Shown: positions 55,000 to 64,000 of the stretch, piece after piece
How positions within the stretch are numbered: position 1 is the first letter of the stretch
Layout of the letters: every line of letters starts with the position of its first letter
Assembly: GCA_002286715.1 (NCBI GenBank)
Contig: NSJX01000034.1
Location: 1 to 64,000 of the forward strand
Source of the DNA: Dentipellis sp. KUC8613
Lineage: Eukaryota > Basidiomycota > Agaricomycetes > Russulales > Hericiaceae
Reading direction: 5' to 3'
Length of the DNA: 64,000 nt
The notes under the pieces: generated by a model
Databases searched by the model: none
What the model saw: the letters and a program-made list of their open reading frames with translations, nothing else
Told to the model about the DNA's origin: nothing
Program-made: the position numbers and the translations under genes

Positions 55000-56423
55000 A
55001 TGTCGCAATTCGCCTCTCTTATCGACCAAAACATCTACACGGTTCCGTCTTTTGAACTCGAAAACGGCAGCGTCCTTCGTGACGTTCCAGTCGCCTACAA
55101 AACATGGGGTCGGCTCAACGAAACGAAGGACAATGTCATGATCATCTGCCATGCCTTCACGGGCAGTGCTGACGTCGAAGACTGGTGCGTTTTATGTTCT
55201 GTGGCCGATTGTGCAGATGTATTGATGTAGCGATCAGGTGGGGACCACTCATGGGTCGTGGAAAAGCTTTCGACCCTAGCCATTTCTTCATCTTCTGCGC
55301 GAATGTCCTCGGTTCTCCATATGGCACGGCGTCACCCATCACCACCAATTCTGAGACTGGAAAGCTCTACGGCCCCGAGTTTCCCGCCACCACCATCCGC
55401 GATGACATTCAGTACGTATATCTCTTGTTGCTGCCTCCATCCTTTGCTGACCTTGACCTTCTCCGCAGCCTGCACAAGCTTGTTCTCGACCATCTCGGTG
55501 TCTCCTCTGTTGCAGTAGTAATCGGCGGTTCGATGGGCGGAATGGCCGTTCTAGAATGGCCGCTATGCACACCTCCTGGCTACGTTCGAGACATCATCCC
55601 CATCGCGACCTCGGCCCGACACTCAGCCTGGTGCATCAGCTGGGGCGAAGCGCAGCGCCAAAGCATCTACAGCGACCCTGTGTACGACGACGGGTACTAC
55701 ACGCACCAACCATCCTCCGGCCTCGCCGCTGCTCGCATGGCCGCTCTCCTCACCTACCGCTGCCGCGACTCCTTCGAGAGCCGCTTCGGGCGCCGACCGC
55801 AGCCCGTTTCGCAGTCCGTGCCGACCCCACCACGCTCGCCGGCGCCCACCACCACGGACATCGCGCTCGCGGCGCACAACGACGGCCACCGCCACGGCAG
55901 CGCGCGCCCGGAGACCCCTACCGGCACACCGCGTCCGCCCATCTTCTCCGCGCAGTCGTACCTGCGCTACCAGGGCGACAAGTTCACTGCGCGTTTCGAC
56001 GCGAACTGCTACATCCACATCACGCGCAAGCTCGACACGCACGACCTCGCGCGCGGGCGCTCGGAGCGCGAGCCCGCGAACACGCTCGAGGACTCGGCGG
56101 CGCTGGCGCGTGTCCTGGCGCGCCTCCCGCCGCGTGCGCTGGTCATTGGCATTGCGACGGATGGGCTGTTCACGACGACGGAGCAGCGCGAGATTGCAGA
56201 GCACATCCCGGAGGCGGAGCTCGTCATCATCCCGTCGCCGGATGGGCACGATGGATTCTTGCTCGAGTTCGAGCAGATCAACGGCCACATCCTGCGGTTC
56301 TTGAAGAGAGAGTTCCCAGAGTATTACCAGGCAGGTGATGCACATGTCCCTGTGGCTGAGGACTTTGGGATCAAGAAGACGAGTATATTCGGGGAGGCAG
56401 AAGCTGATATCACAAGATGGTAG
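55000..56423 (+). CDS. MET2: Homoserine O-acetyltransferase
   Basis: A 437-residue alpha/beta-hydrolase-fold enzyme that acetylates L-homoserine with acetyl-CoA for methionine synthesis (cytosol). Exons 55000-55184, 55238-55411 and 55469-56423, total divisible by three. Motifs: VPVAYKTWGRLNETKDNVM, ICHAFTGSADV, GRGKAFDPSHFFIFCANVLG (oxyanion and substrate region), nucleophile elbow GGSMGGMAVLEW (catalytic Ser), GIATDGLFTTTEQ (catalytic Asp) and SPDGHDGFLLEFEQ (catalytic His). A low-complexity Pro/Thr insertion (TPPRSPAPTTT) and a His-rich stretch sit in the middle. A family relative, serine O-acetyltransferase of the same fold, is less likely given the GGSMGG and AFTGSAD context. Divergently placed with the dehydrogenase, 356 bp apart. 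Confidence 0.92.
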
Positions 56424-56500
56424 CCTGACAGAGGGGCTGGGGTTCTAGTTTGTATGTACTTGTTCAACTATGTACGGGAATAAGGTGCCGGTCTGGGTGT

Positions 56501-56592
56501 TGCAGCATACTGGTATGAAGGCACCAATTTTTGCATCCTGGCCAGGAAGCTTGTGTGTGCAAAAATGGGTGTGTTCACACCAGTATGCTGAA
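56501..56592. repeat. Imperfect 35-bp inverted repeat with 22-nt loop
   Basis: Left arm 56501-56535 and right arm 56558-56592 pair over 35 positions with few mismatches. The outer 12 bp CAGCATACTGGT / ACCAGTATGCTG are perfect, and the inner TTTTTGCA / TGCAAAAA are perfect. The loop contains TGGCCA. It lies in the 3' region of homoserine acetyltransferase. A transcript would form a strong hairpin. Possibly a small MITE or a 3'-end structural element. Confidence 0.7.
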
Positions 56593-56794
56593 GGGTTCAA
56601 TTGAGGTATGTATAGTACAATATCTTCAACTAGAGCAGAATTATATACCAAGGATATATCTATAGGTCCAATAAATACCAAGAAGGGATCAAACAAAACT
56701 GCGGGAAACAATTGCAAGTCACAGCACAGATCAACCCAACACTTCGGCACACACCTGCAGGAAGCTACAAACCACAGGCAGCTGGGTGCCCACC

Positions 56795-58208
56795 TCACAG
56801 GCTTCTCCGAGCAGAGGCCCGAGATGCAAATGATTTCCGCCGCTTCCGCATCTCAACTGCACGGGCCGCAATGCGCTGCTTCAGCTCGTCCCACTCGTTC
56901 AGTGTCTCCTGCGAGCCTCTTTCAAAGATATCCGGGTCCTCCCACGTGTCGTCATGTGTTCCCCAGCCCACCCAGCGGACCAAATACATATTGCCGTCCT
57001 GGCGCACGATATGCGACAGCGCATAGTTCCCATTTTCGTCCGGCGGCGGGTTCCACAGCTTGCGCTCCGGTACGCGCGCGTGGTTGGGGACGCGCAGCTT
57101 CCACTTGCACGGCAGGTCCGCGGTGATCGGCTCGGGCGACGGGCAGAACGTGCCCTTGCGCGAGACGGACGTGCGCCGGCCCTTGATGTTGGGGTGCGCC
57201 GCGCGCGAGTACTTCTCGCACTCGCAGAGCGCGTGCTCGAGGTCGACGACGGACACGCCGCCCGGGGCGCGCGGCGAGATGCGCGGGCGGCGCGCGGGCG
57301 GGATGCCGGCGCGCGCGAAGAAGAAGTCCTGGTGCTCGTGCAGGAACTGCAGCGCGGGCCCCTCGATGTTGCGCACGTTCTCCCCGAAGATCTTGAGCAG
57401 GCACGCTTGCGCGCCCGGCCCGCAGATCGACCAGTTCTCGGGGAAGGTGAGCGCGGGGATCATGTTGAGGTCCAGGACGAGTCTGTGATGCATCTGGGGG
57501 TTAGAAAGACGCGAACGACGCGTGAGGATGGGGAAATGACGCGTACTGGAACGCGAGGAAGTTGCCCATGCCCGGAAAGAGGCTGACGCGCCCGTACGCG
57601 TCGCTGAGCTCGTCGACTTGCCCGAGCTGCCCGGGGAGGTCTTCGTCCATCATGAGTTTAATGAGGCGTAGGTGGTTCTCGTAAGCGGTGCTACCGCCGA
57701 GGTCGGGCGCCGGCATCTGGTACGCGGAGCCGTAGAGGCTCACGCCGTCCTGGTACGACACGCTGAGCACCCGTTCATACGCGCGGATGTCGAAATTCTT
57801 CCATGTGAGCGGACCGAGATGCTTCTGCAGGAGCTCCCAGGTCGATATGCGGCAGAAACAGCGGAAGAGGATGACCCGGAAGCACGACTCGTGCAGGTCC
57901 TGGTCGCCCTCGTTGACGACGTGGCGGAGGATGTACTGCGTGACGCGGTCGAAGACGCGGAAAACGTTCGTGAAGGGGTTGTTTTGGAAAATTGGGTCGT
58001 CCGTCCACGGCGCAGACTCGCCCGCGAGGCGACGCTGCTGGATCGCGTGGCGCTCGGCCATCCACTTGAAAAGTGTGTCCAGGACGGGGGAAACGCGTAG
58101 CTCGCGGTCGCGTATCGTGACAGTGTTCTTCTTGCTGAAGATATCCTCCTGCTTGGTCTTCGCTGGGCGGCTCGCAGTCTTCTTTTTGGAAAATCTAAGG
58201 CGTGCCAT
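56795..58208 (-). CDS. 5-hmdU DNA kinase helical domain (HMUDK_hel) protein with C-terminal chromodomain
   Basis: A 449-residue protein from exons 58208-57547 and 57482-56795; the 64-nt intron leaves the phase intact. A basic N-terminus (MARLRFSKKKT) leads into a helical domain: LFKWMAERHAIQQRRLAGES, WTDDPIFQNNPFTNVFRVFD, VTQYILRHVVNEGDQDLHES, CFRVILFRCFCRISTWELLQ, then GMGNFLAFQLVLDLNMIPAL across the intron and NWSICGPGAQACLLKIFG. This matches the domain named from predicted 5-hydroxymethyluracil DNA kinases, common in basidiomycetes. The C-terminus has YALSHIVRQDGNMYLVRWVG and HDDTWEDPDIFERG, a chromodomain signature. DNA-base or chromatin function is inferred; no kinase P-loop is seen. Confidence 0.8.
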
Positions 58209-59400
58209 GGGAACGAAAGAGGAGGACGAAGGGTTGTGTAGGTGTGAGGAGGAGGTAGACGCGCGGGTGAAGCGATAGCGACGGCGCGTCGCGTATCGTG
58301 CCGTCTCCCTTTCACGACAACGAGCCACGTTCGCGGTCTTCCCCCTTTGTCGTGTACCCGCATATCGCATCAGTCGAGGATTCGGTCTCTGTACTCTTGC
58401 TTTCGTCTCCAACTACGCGGGCGATGACTCGGCGCTCTCTGAATGTGGGCTTTCTGCGATGCTAACTGGACTCTCAAGATCGTTCGACTACTAACAAGCT
58501 GGCGTGCGTTATGGGCGCAGATTGAATGAAGATGAGTAGGAGAAGCAGACATTAGGGCAGCTGTCGTACCGCTCGTCAGGTATCATGTTGGTTCTCGGGG
58601 TTTGGATCGCCTTGAGCAATCTGTTCAGCCAGGCTCGCTCGATTTACCTAGAGCGATACATACCTGCACCGCCTTGGCCACTCGGTGGCTGATTCCAAGA
58701 TTGTTGGGTGAGCGTTCTGTGCATCCGCGGCCGATGTGTTTGCTCATGACAGTTTGTGAGAAAGTAGAGAAGACATACCGTATTGGCACCGAATAGTGTT
58801 CTGTCTTTCAATCAGAGATCGCGAGATCAAAGGCCGCGACGGGCTCGACCTGACATATCAAGCTGCCTCGGACTTCGCGTGTGTCGTGTCCAATCCTCGC
58901 GTCGCTCCTGAAGGCGAATTCGTGTGCTATGGCAGTCGATGACTAACGTGCTCTTCGCGTGAAGGAATGATAGATACACCTCGGCGGAGAGCACTGGACT
59001 GTCGGTCAGCATCGACGGCGGGACTCCGAGTCAAAGTCTGCCGCCGTAACGTACCAAAAAGCCTGTCAGTCCTATCTCTCAACAAAAGACGGTGATCTGC
59101 AGTATTCACGTATCAAATACGAAGGTGTTCTTGATGCAAGGACGTGTCGGTGGGAGGAATGCGTGAACGCCGTCCGTTTCTGCTCATCGGTCTAGTCAAT
59201 ATAAAGTTGCCGTGCCATTGCCCGCGGGTATTCAAAGCGGCGCCTCCGAGAAAGCGATTGCGAGTAGGATTCTGCCATGGGCTAAATGATACCCTGGCAA
59301 GAATCTGGATGGGGGTCTTCCTATGCTATAAATGTTGCTTGTAGCAAGAAGGAAGGCTGCAGGAGGTTACTGATCAAGTTGGCACCAGCAATACCGTTGC
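58209..59400. other. Intergenic, no supported gene
   Basis: Promoter of the HMUDK-helical gene at the left. The rest has no frame with motif or splice continuity. Confidence 0.4.
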
Positions 59401-60300
59401 AGTCTGTTTATGCATCACCACCGAGCTCACTGTCTCGCGATCTGGCATGACTCGTCCTCCTGGCCGTCATATCGAGTCCAAATAGGCAGGCATAGCACAC
59501 CCATTACACACACATGTTTCAATAATGTAATCAGTGTGAATTCAGTGTTACTGGCAGACTGTCAAGGCAGTGGGATATTTGATTACAGCTCTGAATCCAT
59601 CTTAATTGTGGATGTCTGTAATAGCACGAGGCTCAAGTATATGCATATACTGAAGTGTTCTCTTGCAGTATCAACAGATAAAAACATCAAATTTAGAGGA
59701 GAGTGTCAGTGTGCAAATTCTGAGGTGTTGTTTTGAGTTGTACCTTGTATGCATAGAGTGCAAAAGTACTAGACTTCAGGCCTTCCCAGGAACCATTTGT
59801 CCCATGTCACGCCGCTTGCGTGAACACTGCCGTGACACTGGATGACTTGCCACAGAATAAAAAATATGATATGATATGATTTTGGCACTTTAGCCGAGCT
59901 GCCCTTAATTTAAGAATAAGTATTGCAAATTCAACCATATTCTAACCCCCCTTATAGATGCTAAGCCCGATGCTGTCGGTGATGCCGGCGTCTACCAAAC
60001 GAAACCTCGCCAAGCTCGCGCAAACGCTGCCTCCCATGTGCAAGTGCCTCCCAAAGCTTCCCAACAACCCCAACCTAGTATGATTATCAACACCGAGTAC
60101 GACTTCGCATCATTCTCGAGCCTGTAACATACTAATCACATTGTTGCTGTGGTTAATGCAGCACCATAAATCCGGAATATAACTTTCATTTCAAAATCGA
60201 AAATGAACTCGCGTATCGCGATAACATAGATTATCATATTTTTTATGCTGTGGCAAGTCATCCACTATAAATATAGTAAATGAATACTAGGTAGCCTTTC
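59401..60300. other. AT-rich segment with one orphan exon-like stretch
   Basis: Base composition shifts to AT-rich compared with the neighbours, with short tandem ATGAT units near 59862-59882. At about 59959-60127, after a CCTTATAG acceptor-like site, one frame reads DAKPDAVGDAGVYQTKPRQA ... SMIINTEYDFASFSSL and stops. It reads like the last exon of some gene, but no upstream exon was found. May be a captured fragment in an old transposon. Confidence 0.25.
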
Positions 60301-62810
60301 GAGGGTCCCGAATATAACATCTCTGCACTCGCGTAACGTCGGTCCGAGTTGAGAAATGCGTCCTGTACAGCTCATAGCGTTCATGGCGATCGCACTAGTC
60401 GAAGTGACTTCCCGAACAACCCCCGCAGTACGCGGGTCATTCGCAAAGCAACCAACATGCCTTTGGAGCTTCGATCGCGTAAAATTGAGGTGCGTGCCAC
60501 GCAGATGCAGGTGATTAACCCATCTCGAATCATACCGACGGCCGCACGATGATGGCGCCCGCCCGCCAGGCAACATACGCATGCCGCAGACTGCGATTTC
60601 ATCTGACATGTAAACATAACAGGTCCGCACGCATATGCTCGGTAGAGCATTATTGAAATTCGATCTTCCGCTTGTCGGACGGCAAGGAGAGTGCATGATG
60701 TGCCACATCTACAGGCGGACGGCAACGCACCATCGCACCACAGACGATCGGGACCGGCTGCGAAATTCCGAACACGATCCAGCTTGCGGCGACCTATCTG
60801 GTCGCCCTGTCGCATCGGGGCAGACATTCCGGTGTCCTGAAGCGAACGGACGAAATCGAGCACCGACGTCAACCGCTGCGCGTTCGTGATCGCAAGAGTG
60901 GATCGCCACCTTGTTAGATCGATTGCATTTGGAATGCGCGATATCAATGAAGCTTGTGCCGCACACCACGACATCGAGTCGGCACAAATATTCTTTCGGC
61001 GAGGAATGAGAGTGGGTCGGACTAGACGAGGGTGTCACGATGCGCGTAGGTGCCGTGATTGTCCGACAGCAGCACGATCTGGGGTTGATAGACAGGATTT
61101 TTGGTAATTTTGCTCGATGGTTCTGATGATCCAGGGCTTAGGAGTATGCTCGCGGTGGCAATGCTTCAATCAAAGGAAGGAACTTACCAGTAGACCAGGA
61201 ACACGGTTGTCGATCGGGGTGGGTACTCGAAGTCGATAGACGCCTTGTGTGAAGCTGAAAGACGGCGATGTAACCGGCTTTCATACAGAAAAGCGACCCC
61301 AACGATGCAACCGGATTCGCGACATGTGATGCGAGTATCCTCCGGACAGAAGGATCCCGGAAAACGTGGTGATATGCTTATGGCGACAACACGCTCCGTC
61401 CCTCTGACGCAAGCGTGGAACGCTCCGTGGCGCCAAGTAGCGAGGGGTTCCGGTCTGATAGCGAAGATTAAGTGATCGTGTCCAGGTGACGAACCTTTTT
61501 CTGCTGCGTGGTACCACGACACGAAGCTAGGGGATGTGCAATTGCTGGACTATCGTCGACGGTGGCGGACAAAGAACCTGAATCAGTTCCCTTTCTCAGG
61601 CGGGCTTACTCACTCCGGCATTCCCCGAACACGTTCGTATGTCCGAAATCGAGTCTGCTGCTCACACTGAGTCACATTTGAACGTTGAATCATCGCGCGC
61701 TCAAGGCATATCCATGAGAAGCGTCCTCCTAAGTGCGATCTAGCAACTCACCAAGGATCGGCTAGATGGTAAGCAAAAGTTAAATTTCCATTCTTAGATG
61801 TCACCGGCTTCCGGAACATCAAATCCACAGTAGTTCGTCCCGATCGCATACCTTATCCTGGGAACAGATACCCGCGAAACGGCGGATGACTGCGACGACC
61901 AAGTAATCGTCTCTGCGGCACTCGAATCTGTAATAATGCTGAAGAATGATGATGCTACTCACCTTACGCAACAGGTCATCAAGCGTGTTCATCGATGGCG
62001 ATGAAAACAAAAGGCTACCAACAGAAGTGTCAGCGCGTGGTCAAGAAGTGGATCTGGCGTGGAAGAAGCGTTATGACGAAAAAGGGTTTCATTGCCTTAT
62101 AGGTAAATTTCCGGAGGAAGTGGCCCGCTTGAAGCGTGTCATGCATTACGCCCAGGCACTCGGAGAGCCCTGGAGGGCTTGAGAAAATGGTATAATCTGC
62201 TTGCCACTTATATTGCACGATATCGCACTTCCTGACTTCCGAACTATCTAGGTTTCCTGTTATAAACGATATCTGCATGGATCGTCCGCCCGCTTCTGCC
62301 GCGAGGAGGGCGTGCGGCTATATGACGCGCAAGTACATTAGCTGACATTCGCGCATCCCTCCCCATCTATCTCCTCGGTGTGCCCCACAGGCTATACCCT
62401 TTCACGACGACGGCGCGCCCGGACCCATCATAGTAACGGCAGCAATTTCCCAGCCACTTTTTCGCAGCACGTGCCCCTGTCGAACATTCTTCGCCTAGCA
62501 AGAAGTGAGTTCTTATCCATGATGGACGCCGTTACTTCCGCAGTGCCACCTATTGGCAACCATAATTTGCTTCTCCTGAGTCTAATTTCTCATCTACTCA
62601 ATTCGTCATACTCTTCCACCATGCCCCGTCGTCGCCGCTCGCGATGTTGACCTGGTGCCACCCGTCCCTCTCTAGATTTTCGGGCCTTGCTTTGCCGCAG
62701 CCTTCGCTTGACCTTCTTCCAAACTACTCTATCTACCTGCCCATCGCCACCGACTTCGTCGTCGCTGGCGCTCACACGTCAAGAATTTTCGGGCGCCGTA
62801 CAATATCTAT
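60301..62810. other. Region with scattered splice-like signals, no supported gene
   Basis: Frames up to 197 codons (60381-60974 minus). Several minus-strand GTAAGT or GTGAGT sites occur, for example near 61187, 61605, 61752 and 61966. I tried joining pieces on the minus strand and met stops at each attempt. This could be a decayed gene or a non-coding locus. Confidence 0.3.
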
Positions 62811-64000
62811 ATGATGGCCGACTCTGCAAAATCTTCCCAGGATTCCAAGACATCTTGCAAGCGCCCTCGCAGGCCTCTCAATTGCGAGCCTTGTAGGGTC
62901 AGCAAGTTGAAGTGCGACAGGTTCGTCTCGCGCTCGCCACCTTCCCGCCCTCGACCCTGTCGCGGACGTTGACGCGCGGGCCATCGATACAGGAACCGCC
63001 CCTGTTCCTCGTGTTTACTCCGCGGTCAGTCCTTCCTCAAAACCCGCTCCCACTCGACTGTCGTGACTGAACAGCCTACTCGCCCAGGACACGTCGCTCT
63101 TTGTTACCCAGGGGAGGACGGCGAGGGCGCTGGAGGGCGCATCAACGTACCGTCAGTAAATCGCCAGCGATAGCCTTTGATCACTCACCAACTCTGCCGA
63201 TAACCAACAGCGTCGGCCGCCTCATCAACCCCAAGAACGAGTTTCGAAAGTTGCGGCAGTCGCTGGCCCTCCTGGAGTCCCACGTTGAACAGCTTCACAA
63301 GGATGTCGAGCAGGGTACGCAAGAGGCCGATGAATCTGCAGCCGCAGGGAGCAGCCTGAAGAGGCGGAGCATGTCGCCGGACCCAGAGGACGCATCGTCG
63401 ACGGCCACATCTGGAGGCAGCGATGAGCGATCTAATAAGAGGAGGGCCCCCACTCTGGGTCCGTCCGAGGTACGTCGCCTGTCCTGCTTCCCTTCTAGCG
63501 CCTCACCATGCCTCCAGACCACTCCGGAAGCGACCCACGTCCAGGACCCATTCGACACTGCCAACGGATCTACGATACGCCTGCAATATGAGAAGGACAA
63601 GGACCTGACAAGCCAGCTTCCCTCCCTTAGCGTCGTCGAGTTCCTTGTGGACTACTACTTCGAAAACTGCAACTGGGTCCACTATGGTATCCACAGGCAG
63701 TCCTTCGGAGAAGCGTGGGTGAAGTACAAGACGGGCCAGCACCCTTGCCGCCTCGTTCTTGCCACTGTCAGCATTATCATGGCGGCCGTACTGTGCTACC
63801 TGCCCGCAGGGCACGAGCTCCAGGAGCGCCTGCCTGGCAATTGGGCTACGCTGACCGAGCAGTACTATAAAATTACACTTACGGCACTCGAAAGGCACAG
63901 CATGGACCGCGACGTCTATACCCTCGAACTCGTCGAGCTCTTGCTTCTCAAGTGCCAGTATCTAGCGGTCACGAAGCCAGGCGGGGAGGAGGCGTGGCGT
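62811..64000 (+). CDS. Zn2Cys6 fungal transcription factor, N-terminal part (runs off right edge)
   Basis: Exons 62811-62920, 62993-63024, 63088-63151, 63211-63469 and 63518 onward. The zinc cluster is spread over three exons: CEPCRVSKLKCDRNRPCSSC then LLRGHVALC, spacing C-x2-C-x6-C-x5-C-x2-C-x8-C, which binds two Zn ions and DNA. A leucine-rich, probably coiled-coil linker follows (FRKLRQSLALLESHVEQLHK), then an acidic/Ser-rich segment. The fungal-specific regulatory domain then begins (VVEFLVDYYFENCNWVHYGI, HRQSFGEAWVKY). Two donors are GTCAGT rather than GTRAGT. Nuclear regulator; target genes unknown. C-terminus missing at the window edge. Confidence 0.9.

Noticed and set aside
55556..56345. 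Long frames (up to 260 codons) overlapping homoserine acetyltransferase
   Set aside because: Arg/Ala/Pro-rich shadows; the real frame has the complete catalytic triad.
60381..60974. 197-codon minus-strand frame
   Set aside because: No motif, no usable splice neighbours without stops, and no start context. Left as unexplained sequence.
1..64000. CRISPR arrays, riboswitches, bacterial operons or phage genes
   Set aside because: None seen. The intron-rich gene structure is eukaryotic, and no regularly spaced short repeats occur.

Overview
The window looks like nuclear DNA of a basidiomycete fungus, most likely an Agaricomycete such as a wood-decay polypore. Genes carry many short introns (about 50-65 nt, GTRNGT...YAG). 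There is a tRNA-Val(AAC) gene, two kinases of the fungus-specific FunK1 type, a histone H2B, a dynein heavy-chain tail, a cluster of secreted S10 serine carboxypeptidases and a protein with the fungal 5-hmdU DNA kinase helical domain. The genus is an inference from gene content, not from a search. I built gene models by joining exons at splice signals. For most models the summed exon lengths are divisible by three and the homology runs on across the junctions.

Layout. 0-0.8 kb: 5' end of a CaMK-type protein kinase (minus). 2.5-4.2 kb: a broken S10 carboxypeptidase copy (plus). 5.4-13.7 kb: an accessory region. It holds an unrecognised coiled-coil gene ('A', plus), a decayed second copy of it, and six minus-strand copies of an unrecognised gene family ('B1-B6'). 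The B copies have a shared first exon of exactly 85 nt, TATA boxes and CAATTG motifs. Remnants of the promoter of the neighbouring acyltransferase gene lie inside the array. 14.9-18.8 kb: mitochondrial dihydrolipoamide acyltransferase (BCKDH E2), a PPOX-fold protein with a tail anchor, and tRNA-Val. 19-19.6 kb: a diverged seventh B-like gene. 21.8-26.8 kb: a small secreted protein and two paralogous type II membrane proteins.

27.9-35.4 kb: three tandem S10 carboxypeptidases (minus), followed by two small secreted-protein genes at 36.2 and 37.8 kb. 39.1-44.3 kb: histone H2B converging on a dynein heavy-chain gene that ends after the tail, with no motor. 44.8-51.6 kb: two tandem FunK1 kinases with nearly identical last exons. 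53.6-58.2 kb: a membrane-anchored short-chain dehydrogenase, homoserine O-acetyltransferase, and an HMUDK-helical protein with a C-terminal chromodomain. 58.2-62.8 kb: mostly uninterpretable, partly AT-rich DNA. 62.8-64 kb: start of a Zn2Cys6 transcription factor that runs off the right edge.

How the parts relate. The secreted peptidases, small secreted proteins and type II membrane proteins fit an extracellular or secretory-pathway lifestyle. The rest are single housekeeping genes with no operon logic. The most unusual content is the B array (with one exact intron loss), the tail-only dynein gene, the HMUDK-chromodomain protein and the kinase-domain insertion in the CaMK-like gene.
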